Assembly: GCA_947683625.1 (NCBI GenBank)
Contig: CANTUR010000009.1
Coordinates: 7,019,501 to 7,083,500, forward strand
Source of the DNA: Mallotus nudiflorus
Lineage: Eukaryota > Streptophyta > Magnoliopsida > Malpighiales > Euphorbiaceae
Direction: 5' to 3'
Length of the DNA: 64,000 bases
The notes below the pieces were generated by a model. The model was not told where the DNA came from, ran no database searches, and saw nothing but the letters and a program-made list of their open reading frames with translations. This document shows positions 46,057 through 57,787 of the stretch, piece after piece. Both the position numbers and the translations under genes were made by a program. Position 1 is the first letter of the stretch. The number at the start of each line of letters is the position of its first letter.

Positions 46057-47470
46057 ATGCATAGAACTCGAAGCCTTGACAAAGATCTTAAAGCATTTGA
46101 TCCTAAAATTGATAGAACATTCCATAAAAGGAGGAGAGAGTAATAACCAACCATGAATCAAGGAAATGAGCCTAACAACACTAGTGGTGGAGGAGAAGGA
46201 GCCAATAACATCAATAATCAAAATAATACAAACTATCTCCTCAACTAGCTCTAGAACCCTATGGCCAATAGAACCATGAGAGAGTGTCTAAACTCAAATA
46301 TACAATAAAATTAGAATCTAATTATGCCTTTAATGATAGTAGTAAATAATTTTGATATCAAACCTATTATGATTCAGATGATCCAAAGTTCACAGTTTCA
46401 TGGACCACCCTTAGAGGAACCCATTGCACATATACATAGATTTATGGAGTATTATGGAACTTTGTGAATGAATGGAGTATCTTAAGAAGCCATCCACCTT
46501 ATTCTATTTTCTTTTTCTATCAAAGACAAGGCAACTAGGTGGTTTGCTGGGTTACCTCTAAACTCCATCAAAACTTGGAATGAGAAGTATACAGTCTTTT
46601 TGAATAAGTATTTTCCCTACTAAAGCTTTAAGAATTAGAAGTGAGATTAATTCTTTTTACCAGAGAGATGATAAATCACTTTTTAAAGCCTAGGAGCAGT
46701 TTAAGGACTTACAAAGATAATGTCATTCACATTTAATTCCTACTTGGGGTTTGGTGCAGTCTTTTTACAAGGGCATTAATCCAATTATAAGGTGCAATAT
46801 ATATGCAGCCTGTGGAGGCTCTATCATGAATAAAACTCCAGAGGTGATTCTTGATTTCTTTGAGAAGATTGTTATAGCTTAACACCTATAGAACAATGAA
46901 TGAGCTATAAAAATAAATAAACATGGTGTTATGGGACTTTATGGGTTAATTATGGTCACTGCCAAGTTGGACACTTTAGCCCTTGAACTAAAAAAGATGA
47001 ATGTTAATGCTTTATCAACAACTTCCACTTTAAACTATGAGTTGTGTTAAGGGAAGCATGGGACTAGTAATGCATTCTAATAAAAAACATTGAGTGTGTC
47101 AATTACATACAAAACCAAAGCAACTCGTATGGAAATACTTACAATTCATTTTAGAGGAACCATCCTAATTTCTCTTGGAAAAATCAAGGGGAGCAAGGGT
47201 AAAATAGATAATAACCATTTGGTTTTAGAAACTCAACTTTTCAAAACCTGTGTTAATTAGTCAATAGAACCAAAACTCATCTATCAAAGGCAAGCTAGAT
47301 AAGTTCATGGGGATGATGGACAAATAGATGGCTCTTTAAGAAGATTTGAACTACAAGCTAGATGCCAAGGTGGACCAGATTCAGAAAGATACTCAATTAA
47401 TGTTCAAGAACCATTCTTCTTCCATTCATAATATATAAGTACAAATGGGCCATATAGCTAATGCACTGAC
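46057..47470 (+). pseudogene. Gag of Athila copy C, main part
   Basis: The ATG at 46057 opens with MHRTRSLDKDLKAFDPKIDR, the usual Athila gag start, after a pyrimidine-rich stretch ending CACAG. Core motifs follow: QFHGPPLEEPIAHIHRFMEYY (46390-46450), SIKDKATRWFAGLPLNSIKTW (46520-46585), NKYFPY, and a late coiled segment with LDAKVDQIQKDTQL before the solo LTR. Stops at about 46141 and many later ones, plus frameshifts near 46640, break it. It continues at 49034 beyond the inserted LTR. Confidence 0.82.
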
Positions 47471-49028
47471 TGTTAGTGATTTGCACTAGGTCAATCATTT
47501 ATAATTATGTATTGACTTTCTTATTTTGTTAATGAAGAGGTATTATATTATCATTTGATTTTGTGATAAATATATGAATGGTTAATTCTTACTAAGGCCA
47601 TCAAGTATGTGACTTAATAATAAAACCCTTAGATTAAAATAAGAGTTCTATTCTAATTATCCCTAGCCATTTATTCGTTATATAAATATTAAAGTATTAA
47701 GGCTAGTATGATGTTGACTGATGGTTATGTTTTACTAATCATGAATATGAGATATTAAGTCAACTCATAGGTACATGATAAGAGATCATGTATTGGATTC
47801 ACCCACTATAAGAATACTACATAGATTATTGTCATAAGTATTTCTCATCACAATAATTTTATTTCAGTCCTTTGACCTTGAAATCATAATGGATTTCTAC
47901 ATAACTATTTTATGTTTTGACACATTCTAACATTGCCTTTAACCGGATGATTAAAAGGATGTTGTTGGATATAAAATTAGTTATGTGTGGAATGTGAGTG
48001 ATTTAGAAGGAATTTATCCCTCATTAATATGAGAAAGATATCAAAGGGCCCTTTGATGAGATAGACTGAAGGAAAATGCATGGCCATGCTGAAATGAATT
48101 GATAAAGAGTTATCATTTTCAGTCTACTTGAAATCAAGTCATAATATTGAACTATATAAGGATGACATTCGATGCCTTATGTTCAATTAAGATATCATGT
48201 GATAAAGGGACGATAAAATTCATTATAATTAGGTTATGTTGGATTATTGACTTCACATGACTTGGGTAGTCATAATGTCTTGCTAGAGGCCACTTATGAC
48301 TTGTAGGCCTAAATAGAGATTTAGGCCCACTGCCAATGTTATGTGAACCTACAGGGTCACACACTTAGAACAGGCCCAAAACATATATGGGTTTAATAAG
48401 CCCAAAATAAACTCTGTGGAAATAAATAATTAAAGTGTTTTATTTATTTATTTGTTTATTTATTTATTTTTTTATTTATTTAAGATAAATGTTATTTTAA
48501 ATAAATAAATAAGATATTATTTTTTATTTGTTTTTTAAACAAAATCATAATACAATAAATGGAAAATACCAAAAGGTCATCCGTAGGTGAAACCCTAATT
48601 TGGAGTCTATAAATATATTATATTCTCTAGGGTTTCACATACTTGTTTTCCTACCTCCAAATTCATTTTCTTTCTTCTTAGAAAACAAAGACAGATTTTT
48701 TCTTTTGTTCTTGATTTGTGAGACAGTCAAGGAGGTTACTAGCACACACACTCCAATTCGTTTTGTGAAGGGTTGGTCGTGTGGATACCTATAGAGGACG
48801 CATCCTTTTGGAGACGTCTTGATCCGAACAACCAAGCCAAAAAGCTCGAGGTAAGGTGTCACCGGTGTGAAACTCCTCTTATCCTTCCAGAGAATCTTGC
48901 CTCTTCTGCATTTTGGTAAGATTTTTAAAACCTTAGATTTAATCAAGTAGTTCAATTACATGGATCCAGGCTTGGGAAGGTGATAAAATTTTAATTTTTC
49001 CACTGCGTTTGTATCACGAAGCCCAACA
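47471..49028 (+). mobile_element. Solo LTR inserted in gag (1558 bp)
   Basis: Starts TGTTAGTGATTTGCAC and ends CACGAAGCCCAACA. Perfect 5-bp target duplication CTGAC at 47466-47470 and 49029-49033. Gag coding resumes in the same frame directly after it. A TATA-like box (TATAAATA) lies at 48608-48615 and TTTA-type low-complexity DNA at about 48438-48482. The lineage is not assigned; ends and internal text resemble plant copia LTRs. Its ORFs (for example on the reverse strand at 48635-48955) have no domain. Confidence 0.92.
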
Positions 49029-49033
49029 CTGAC

Positions 49034-50059
49034 ATCATGCAACCAAGGAAACTTACCAAGTAATATTGAGGTAAATCCAAGGGAACAATTGAAAGCTATA
49101 GCCTGGAGAAGTAGTAAAGAAGTAGAACTACCTACAGAGTCTAACACAAATAAATAGGGCAAAGCCATTATTGAAGAAAGCTCAAATAAAGAAAAAAATA
49201 GGGGAGAATCTAAGGGATCTAATAAGAGTAAAGAAAGAGCATATGAGCCACCAATTCCCTTTCCACAGAGGTTGAAGAGAGTAGAGTTTGATCCTCATTT
49301 TTTATAATTCCTGGACATGCTTAAAAAGATCCAAGTTAACATACCCTTTGTGAAGGTCATTGCTCAGATGCCAAAGTATGCAAAATTTCTCAAAGACTTC
49401 GTCTCCAATAAAAAGAAGCTTGAAGAACTAGAGATAGTGACTTTAATAAAGGAATGTAGTGCCCTGATCTCAAACAAGTTTTCAAGCAAGCTTAGGCACC
49501 TTGGAAGCCTAATCATCCCTTATGAAATCGGGAGTATGCAATTCTAAAAAGTATTATATGGTTCAGGTGCCACCGTAAACCTTATGCCCCTATCCATTTT
49601 TAGGAAACTGAATTTAGAAGCAAAGACCATGAATATTATTCTTCAACTAGGAGACTGTACCACTAAAAAACCACTAGGGATTATTAAGGATATGCTACTA
49701 AAAGCAGGCAAGTTTATATTTCTTATTTATTTTATTGTTATGGATTTTGAAAAAGATAAGGAGGTGCCTTTGATCTTAGTGATGCGGTTCTTATACACTA
49801 CCAAAGCCTTGATTGATGTGCATGAAGGAACTATCACATTGGGAGTAGGAGAAGAAAAATGTGTCTTCAACATTTATAAGGCAAGTAGATAACTTGTTGA
49901 TGGAGATTTCTACATGCGCTTGGATATAGTAGATAAATGTGTGGATGAAGTTCTCTATACTTAACCACAAGTAGTTGAGGATCCTTTTTAAGTGGAGGAT
50001 AGTTCAAAAGAAACTGTTGAACTTAAACCTTTTCAAATATACCATTATCACAGGCATAT
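49034..50059 (+). pseudogene. Gag tail and aspartic protease of Athila copy C, catalytic Asp lost
   Basis: Starts with the QGNLPSN and NPREQLKAIAWRS segment (counterpart of ITLRSGKE in copy B). Protease region: KIQVNIPFVKVIAQMPKYAKFL (49320-49390), the LGSLIIPYEIGS block, then YGSGATVNLMP at 49558-49590 where the active-site Asp is Gly, SIFRKLNLEAK, GKFIFLIYFIVMDFEKDKEVPLIL and the closing GVGEEKCVFN (49845-49875). Stops at about 49304 and 49544. The linker that follows reads ELKPFQ before the copia element begins at 50060. Confidence 0.87.
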
Positions 50060-52368
50060 TGTTTGTGTAGATGTGCTCTAGTGCCATTTTTATAATAAAT
50101 AATGACATTGTAATTTATTCCGATGGCAATAAAATAATCATTTAAATAAAGAGTTTCTTTATTCAAATATTTACCCTTTAGTAATATGTAAAATAAATTT
50201 ATTATCAAGAGTTGATAATATGAGTTACAAATTTATTTCGTACATATGATATAAATTGTTCATAGTCAAATAATCAGTATTTGGGTAAATATTAATTAGA
50301 CTATCACCTCTTTCTATTTTCCTCAAATAGTGGGAGGTTGTGAGTTTCATGCTACTTGCTATGAGAAATCAGAATAGACATGTAAATACTCATGTGATGG
50401 GTGGATTGAACAATGACGTTAGATTTGTGATGGCAAGGACACTCGCTTATAATCAACAATCACAACCAAGGTCATAATAGTGCATATAGACCTTTAAATT
50501 TAAGTAACTTGGTCATCCATATTTAAGTGGTTAGAGTTTGTTGCTACTTACATACTTGTGTCATTCACACAAGGTATATGGTGTGTGGTGGCTCTAATAA
50601 GTTGAATGTAGGGATAAATGTTTTACCAATATGGGATTCATTGCCTGGAGTGACTCGGGATAAATCCTATACTATCTAATTTTATTCTTGATCAATAAGT
50701 TTTTGGCAAGGATAAACATAACATAGTCTAAAAGAGTTTCAGTGCTAGAAAGTGTTTCTAGTATTAGTTATGTTTTATCAAGAATAACTTAAGATGAGGT
50801 CATATGATAAAGCTATTAGAGTTTGATTAAACCTTAACTCTAGGCTATATCATGATCTTTTATTGAAGGAATTTTAGTGCACGGTAATTATGAGCATAAG
50901 GTTTATGTGAATCAATATATGCATTTATATCTAACTGGGTAGTTGTGATATTAATACTAGGGGTCACTCATAACTTAGGAGAACTAAATTTGCATAATTG
51001 GAATTTTCACATTTAGACTTGAAAAGTTTCAAATAATATCAAGTGTTGATATTATATTCTTATTGCCAATTAGACATGAACCTAATAAGTCACACCCAAA
51101 AAAATTTTGCTGAATCACCATTTAATGTTAATCTAATTATTGATTAAAAAGTTTAATCAATTAATTAAGATTAATGAAATTAGATTTATGCTTTAAACAG
51201 TGATTCAAGTATATTATGAAATCTAATTCCAAAAGGTGTTTTATTATTAATATATATTTAAATAATATGAAATATTAATTAAATTAATAAATTAATAATA
51301 ATATATGTTATTAATTAAATTTTTAAATTTAATATGAGATATTAAATTATTAATAATTAAATTAATAATAGTATTTGTTATTAATCAAATTATTAAATTC
51401 AATATGAGATATTAAATTAGTAATAATTAAATTAATAATAATATATATTATTAATTAAATGATTAAATTTAATATGAGATATTAAATGAATTAAATTAAT
51501 AATAATATATGTTATTAATTAGATTATTGTATTTAATATGAGATATTAAATTGTAAATAATTTAATTAATAATTATGTGTAAAATGTTGACTTTGGATAA
51601 ATATAATATATGAGATGTATTTTCTATACATTTCTTTATACTTTACTATATCAAGGTGGCAAGCTAATGATGTTTTATATCAAAATTACAAGCTAATAAT
51701 GTAGTAAGTTATTTTCACAATTTGTTCACTAAGCTTGTTAAAGGTGTATGCAAGGTGACATGCAAAGTTATACACTAATGATGTGGTATAAGTGATGTTT
51801 AATTTGCACATGTCTATATCAACTCACTTTCTCTGCACATATATCATTAGAAGAGTTATAATGTATATAGAGATATGTGAATGTGCAATTGATATTGAGA
51901 AATCAATATAAGTTGTTGCTTTGAGAAAGTACGTAGAGTTTTTTGTAAGAAAATATACCAAAAGGAAAAACAACATATGCACAAAATAAACTTTAAGTTT
52001 TTGCAAGTGTTAAGTTAGTGCAAGTTTACAAGGGTCACTTGGAGAGGGCACTTGCTACTAAGCTTAATCATGGCAAGAAGGTGGTTTTTCAAGCTAAAGG
52101 CTTAACTAAACATTTGATTCAAGAGTTGAATCAAAGACATCTAAAGCTAAGGAATTTGTAAGTATTCTTAAACTTAGAATTCATAGGTTGTTGTTTACAT
52201 GTTGTTTTGATTTTTTGTTATGTGTTTAAATGCAAATTGGATCCTTAGGATTGGAATTCTTCATGTGATGAAGATTTATGTTGAGTAAAATTTTTAAAAT
52301 TTGCTCTACTTAGGTTTGTGCTCACCACACAAGTCTTGATACCTAAGTAGCATCACTAATTCTTAACA
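50060..52368 (+). mobile_element. 5' LTR of copia element (2309 bp)
   Basis: Starts TGTTTGTGTAG (TGTTAGTGTAG in the partner) and ends CTAATTCTTAACA. It contains four tandem AT-rich units of 70, 70, 70 and 64 bp ending at about 51543. The 3' end phrase AAGTCTTGATACCTAAGTAG is identical in both LTRs. Confidence 0.9.
51270..51543 (+). repeat. AT-rich tandem repeat, four units of 64-70 bp, in 5' LTR
   Basis: Units begin at 51270, 51340, 51410 and 51480 and end AATATGAGA. The 3' LTR has five such units. Confidence 0.8.
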
Positions 52369-52369
52369 G

Positions 52370-52381
52370 TGGTATCAGAGC
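52370..52381 (+). promoter_or_regulatory. Primer-binding site of copia element (tRNA-iMet)
   Basis: TGGTATCAGAGC, the classic site complementary to the 3' end of initiator tRNA-Met, two bases after the 5' LTR. Unchanged. Confidence 0.93.
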
Positions 52382-53844
52382 TCCTTTTTGCGCTTAACAC
52401 ATGCTAATTTAATAATAATATATATGTTATTAATTAAATTATTAGATTTAATATTAATATTGCTATATGTTATTATTAATTTATAATTAATTAATAATTT
52501 CAAGTGTTATTATTATAATTAATTGTTAGTTGCAAGAGTTATGACTAAATATGCTTAAAATTTTGTTTGAATTTTTAGCACTGTAGATGCTAAGCTACTG
52601 CCTAGTACTATAAAAAATAGTGGTATTGTTGTGAATACAGTACTGTAGCAATTAAGCTACTACCTAGTACTGTAGCAAAAGTGGCACTATAGCCATTGTA
52701 GCACTATAGCTAGATACTATAGCATAATAATAAAAAAAATTATTATTATGTTTAATTTTGCATATTAATCATTATTTACAATAAGTGATCGTGGAATTAG
52801 ATTATATCCTAATATTTATAATAATAATTAATTTTATTCTTTGATGTGTAATTAAATGTTAATTACATAAAATTATTAAGATGTAATATTAACCTTGGTA
52901 TGCCAAGGATTAATTATAAGTTGCAAGAGTCATAACAAGATGCTTGAAGTGTTCAAGATTCAGATCCATAGAGATGGTGATAAGGAGTCTCATGCCTTGA
53001 AGAATTATCATGGCCAACGTTATTTTGTAACTTATTTTTAGTGTTAAAATAGGTTTATAAAAAGTCCATGACATTAAATTTTGCATGTTTTGTTTACATG
53101 TGTGGTAAGTATGTTGTAACATACGAATATGCATATATGATATGTGTATAAATAAATTGATGACATGCAATATATGTTATTAATTTAATTATATTTAATT
53201 AATATAAGATATTTATTAAAATAATTAAATATATTTGGTATTATGCAAAGTGAGGCCTTATAAAGATCCAAAAATAAATTTAAGTCTCGGCTCTATATTA
53301 GAGCAATAACTTCATAGTTTTGGGATTATGTGCATCGGCTATGGATACATAAGGGTATACATAAATTCCAAGAGATTTATGTAGCGTTATTGTTAAGCAT
53401 AAGATGTTGTGGATGTATAAACACACTATATGTTAGGAATGGCAAATAGGCGTACCTAAGGTATATAGTGTTCAAATTTATGTGTTTCATTGATCTAATG
53501 GTGCGGACCTAACTAATGCCAAAGGCTAAGAATAGAAATGTGTACTTGAGGCCTGTAACATTAGGAGCCAGATTGATGGAATATCACATGAGATATGATG
53601 GACAAGAGTTGTCCACTTAATGAGAATTAATATTCCAAGAATGGCAAAGTGGACCTAAGGGATATTATTGACCCATTAAGAACACCATCACCCACTAGAA
53701 ATACATCTAATAAGGGATTTCCATTTCATGTATGGAAGTGTAGGATTCGCCAATATAGTGGGAAGCCATTAAGATTAAAAACCAAATCTAATAGTAATAT
53801 AACAATGTCAGATAGCTAATTAATTTTGTTACTTTTGCAGATAT
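52382..53844 (+). other. Long leader of copia element, non-coding
   Basis: About 1.46 kb lies between primer site and gag, without coding signals. At 52578-52723 the motif AGTACTGTAGCA and its relatives recur, including the inverted repeat GTAGC (52645-52649) and GCTAC (52656-52660) around AATTAA. The rest is AT-rich. Confidence 0.6.
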
Positions 53845-54740
53845 ATTAATAATATAATATCATCAAACCCACTATCTATTATACTTGACCAATATAGGCT
53901 CATGGGCCCTAACTTTACTGATTGGCTTAGGAATCTAAAAGTTATTTTAGCTTCTAAAAAAATTCTATATGTATTGAATCAATCACCACACGGTCCTCTT
54001 CCTACAAATGCTTCCTAAGAGGAGCGTGTTACTTTAGATAAATGGAAAGATGATGATTTGTAAGCACAATGCATAATGTGGGCTTCTATGAATACCAAAA
54101 TCCATATGCAATATGAGAAGTACACAAATGCAAAAGAAATCCTACTTCACCTACAAGAGATGTTTGGTGAACAAAGTAGGACTTCTAGATATAAGATATG
54201 AAAGTGATTATTTCATGCTAAGATAAAGGAAGGCAAAGATGTGGGAGTCCATGTAAACTTTATGATTAAATCAATAGAGGAGCTAGCAAGTCTAGAAATT
54301 ACAATGGACTTCCATCTCCAAATGGATTTGATACTCCAATCCCTTCCCAAATCTTTTGCAAAAAAAATTCCAAATTTCCATATAAACAAAATAGAGTGCA
54401 CTCTTGTAGAACTTTTAAATGTGCTTGTGATGACCCAAAAGGTTATCCATGGAAGCAAAGGAGACGTGGTTGCTCTTATTACATCTTTTAGTAGAAAGGC
54501 AATAAGAAAAAAAAACACAAGATAAGTGTTGTCAATCCTATAGGTGGCATAGCCAAGAATAGGGGCAAGGCACATGTGAGGGAAGAGCAAGGCAATGGAA
54601 AGTGTTTCCATTGTCAAAGCGAAGGACATTGGAACTAGAATTGTCCTTAGTTCCTTCAGTTTGTCAAGATAAAAGGAAAGGGCAAGCAAGGAGAAGGTAA
54701 GAATTTCTCTAATTTATATGCTTCTAATGTTCTAAGAGCT
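53845..54740 (+). pseudogene. Copia gag with zinc knuckle
   Basis: Opens around NFTDWLRNLKVILASKKILYVL (53917-53980), then LDKWKDDD, MWASMNTKIH, AKEILLHLQEMFGEQSR, an open frame from 54241 with VNFMIKSIEELASLEITMD, LILQSLPKSF and ELLNVLVMTQK, and a CCHC zinc knuckle CFHCQSEGHWN-NC at about 54603-54644 with a stop inside. Stops at about 54016, 54061 and 54199. The gag forms the particle and binds RNA through the knuckle. The antisense ORF at 54213-54689 is a shadow. Confidence 0.87.
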
Positions 54741-56100
54741 CATCAAATGCATGGGTATTGGATACTGGTGCTAGTTCTCACATTTGTTTATCCTTATAGG
54801 ATCTAGTGAATGAGAGAAGGTGAGGCCTAATGAAGTAACCTTAAAATTTTTAAAAAATGCAAGTGTTATGGCTAAAGCTATATAATCTACTTCTATTTAT
54901 TTTATGATCATATTTTATTATTGGATGATGTATTATATGTACATAATGCTTATAAAAACATAGTTTCTATTACTAGTTTGACAATAAAAGGTTATGAGTT
55001 TCATTTTAAAAGACATGTATTTAATATTTACATTGGAAGTGAAATAATAGGCAAGGGTTATTTAATGCATGGTTTATATTATCTTAATTATATTTCCAAT
55101 AATAATGAGCCTCAAGATAATATAAGTGATACAAATGTAATGCTAATTTAAAATACCTTTAATTCTAAATATCTATGGCACTCATGATTATATCGTCCTG
55201 TGGAGGATAGGTTCATAAAGTTAAAAAGGATGGGAATCTTAAGCAATCTTGAATCTACATCTTATCTGACTTATGAAGCTTGTCTTCAATATAAAATGAC
55301 TAAATCACCATTTATTGGACAAATGGCAAGAACCAAGGATATGTTGGAAATCATATATAACGATGTATGTGGACATATTTTTAAAATGGCTAGAGGTGTT
55401 TCTACTATTTTATAACCTTTATAGATGATCTATCAAGGTTTGGGCACTTGTTTCTTATAAATAATAAAAAAGAGTCCTTTGAAAAATTTAAGGAATTTAA
55501 AGCCCAAGTAGAAAAGCAAACTAGGAAAACTATTAAAACTTTAAGATCAGATCAAAGAGGTGAATACTTAAGTACCAAATTCATTAAGTTTCTAAAGGAA
55601 CATGGCATTGTATCATAACTCACATCGCATAGAATATCTTAACTAAATAGTGTGTTAGAAAGGTAGAATCGTACTTCATTGGATATGGTACATTCAACAA
55701 TAAGCTATATTGATCTTCCCATTTCACTTTGGCGTTATGCACTCCAAACGACCTCATACATCCTTAATTGAGTTCCATCCAAATCCGTTTCTACTACACC
55801 ATATGAGATATGGCATAATAGAATGCCAAGTCTGAAAGATATTAAGATTTGGGGATGTCCAGCTTTTATTAAAAAACTAAAATTTGATAAGTTGGATATA
55901 TAATCGATTAAAGGAATGTTTGTTGGATATCCTAAATAAAGTTTAGGATATCACTTTTATCTTCCTACTGAACAAGTTATTATTGTAAGTAGAGTTGATA
56001 TTTTCCTTAAGAAAGAGTTTATAAAAGAAGGTGGTAAAGGAAGTAAGATAATGTTAGATGAGGAGTCATCTGACAAAACCCAATAAACCAATCAAATACA
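54741..56100 (+). pseudogene. Copia protease and integrase
   Basis: Protease: WILDTGASSHICL at 54752-54790, active-site triad D-T-G intact, followed shortly by a stop. Integrase: LYVHNAYKNIVSITSL leads to LWHS at about 55171, where the second His of the zinc region is lost, YEACLQYKMTKSPF (55265-55310, second Cys lost), the DVCGHIFKMARG region (Asp motif), then frame-shifted remnants of FSRFGHxYL-like and SDNGGEF-like blocks (RSDQRGEYL at about 55546), and WGCPAFIKKLKFDKL at about 55852. Many stops. Confidence 0.82.
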
Positions 56101-56199
56101 AATTCATCAACCCAAGGAGACTATTCCAAGTGAAAAAATCATCACACTCACTCCTAAAAAGTCTAGGTAGGTATCTCATCCTCTAGAGAGATATGGCCT

Positions 56200-57065
56200 T
56201 CTTCATAATATGCAAGAGTCACATTTTTATGAAGAAAGCATTCATGTTGATGATCCTACTACATATAAAGAGGATTTATGTGATAATGATTCTTCTAGAA
56301 GGATTGAGGCTATAAGAGCTGAAATGGATTCCATGTATGCAAACTAAGTCTAAAAACTTATTAATCCTCTAAAGGGTATTATACCCATTGGGTGCAAATG
56401 GATCTCTAGGAGAAAGATTGGTGTAGATGGAAAGGTAGAGACCTATAAAGTTAGGCTTATAGTGAAAGGGTTTCACCAAAGGCAAGGGGTTGACTATGAG
56501 GAGACCTTTTTGCTAGTAACCATGCTTAAATCCATTTGGATTCTCTTAGCTAGAGGTGCACACTATGATTATGAGGTTTGGCAAATGAATGTCAAGATAG
56601 CCTTCCTTAATGGTGATATTGAGTAAGAAATTTTCATTGAGCAACCCAAGGTTTTTGAATCAGATGATTGCTTAAAAATGTACAAGCTTAATAGATCTAT
56701 TTATGGTTTGAAGCAAGCTTCACAGAGTTGGAATCATCATTTTGATAAGGCTGTCTATTCCTATGGTTTCATAAAGAATGAAGATGAGCAATGTGTTTAC
56801 AAGAAGGTTAGTGGTAGCCAACTCACTTTTCTAGTGTTGCATGTGGATGGCATTTTATTAATTAGAAATGATGTCGGAATGATGACTTCTGTCAAAGTAT
56901 GACTATCTAAAACCTTCTATATGAAGGACTTAAGGGAGGCAACCTATATTCTTAGGATTCAAGTCTATAGAGATATATCAAAGAGAATGATAGGTTTATC
57001 TAAAAGTCTTTACTTAGAAAAAGTGTTGAAGAGGTTCAACATGCTTGATTCCTAAAGAGGATTGT
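56200..57065 (+). pseudogene. Copia reverse transcriptase, active site mutated
   Basis: Reads CKWISRRKIGVDGKVETYKVRLIVKGF, VDYEETF, QMNVKIAFLNGDIE, YGLKQASQSWNHHFD and IKNEDEQCVYKK, then LHVDGILLI at about 56840-56865, where the YVDD centre has become HVDG with loss of the second catalytic Asp. It continues SKTFYMKDL, RMIGLSKSLYLEKVLKRFNM. Stops at about 56345, 56623, 56898 and 57052. Confidence 0.87.
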
Positions 57066-57239
57066 TACCATTTAAGGATGGTGTCCATTTATCCAAGGGT
57101 ATGTCACCTAAAACACTATAGGAAGCTTAATGTATGCTATATTATGTACTAGGCCTGACATTACCTATGTTATTAGTGTGACTAATAGCTTTTAATCCAA
57201 TCTAAGTTTAGAACACTAAGTAGCTATTAACTAAATTTT

Positions 57240-57720
57240 TAAGTAATTGAGAAGGACTAAAGATTTGATCTTAACTTATGAAGAAGATGATTTACAAATT
57301 GATGGCTTTATAGATTCTAATTTTCAATTAGATATGGATGATAGAAAATCTATCTCTGAGTCTATTTTCATCTGTAATAGAGGTATAGTGAGCTAGAAAA
57401 GTTCCAAGCTGCTGATTCCACTATAGAAGCTGAGTATATAGCCACATCAGATGTTATTGAAAAAGATGTTCAGATTAATAAGTTCATTATTGAACTTGGA
57501 GTTATTCCTTCCATTAAGTTCTCGATTCCTCTCTATTATGACAACAATGGAGATATTACTTTAGCAAAGGAACCAAGATCTCACCAGAAATCTAAACATA
57601 TTGAAAGGCACTTTCATATTATTAGAGAACTTGTTGAAAAGGGCAATTCGCTCATGCAAAAAGTAGCCCCAGTAGACAATGTGGCTAATCCACTAACTAA
57701 GGCAATCACCCTACTATAGT
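57240..57720 (+). pseudogene. Copia RNase H
   Basis: Fragments in shifted frames: DMDDRKSISE (57330-57360), AEYIATSD (57427-57450), HQKSKHIERHFHIIRELVEKGN (57580-57645) and VAPVDNVANPLTK (57663-57700), in the order known for copia RNase H. Ends about 70 bases before the polypurine tract. Confidence 0.82.
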
Positions 57721-57773
57721 TAGACCATCATCTTGAGAAGATAGGTCTTAGATATTATAGTGAATGGTGCTAG

Positions 57774-57787
57774 TGAAAGTGGGAGAT
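57774..57787 (+). promoter_or_regulatory. Polypurine tract of copia element
   Basis: GAAAGTGGGAGAT directly before the 3' LTR start TGTTAGTGTAG at 57788. Confidence 0.8.

Noticed and set aside
48635..48955. 106-residue reverse-strand ORF
   Set aside because: Lies inside the solo LTR bounded by a target duplication and has no domain.
54213..54689. 158-residue reverse-strand ORF
   Set aside because: Antisense shadow of the copia gag, which has clear motifs on the forward strand.
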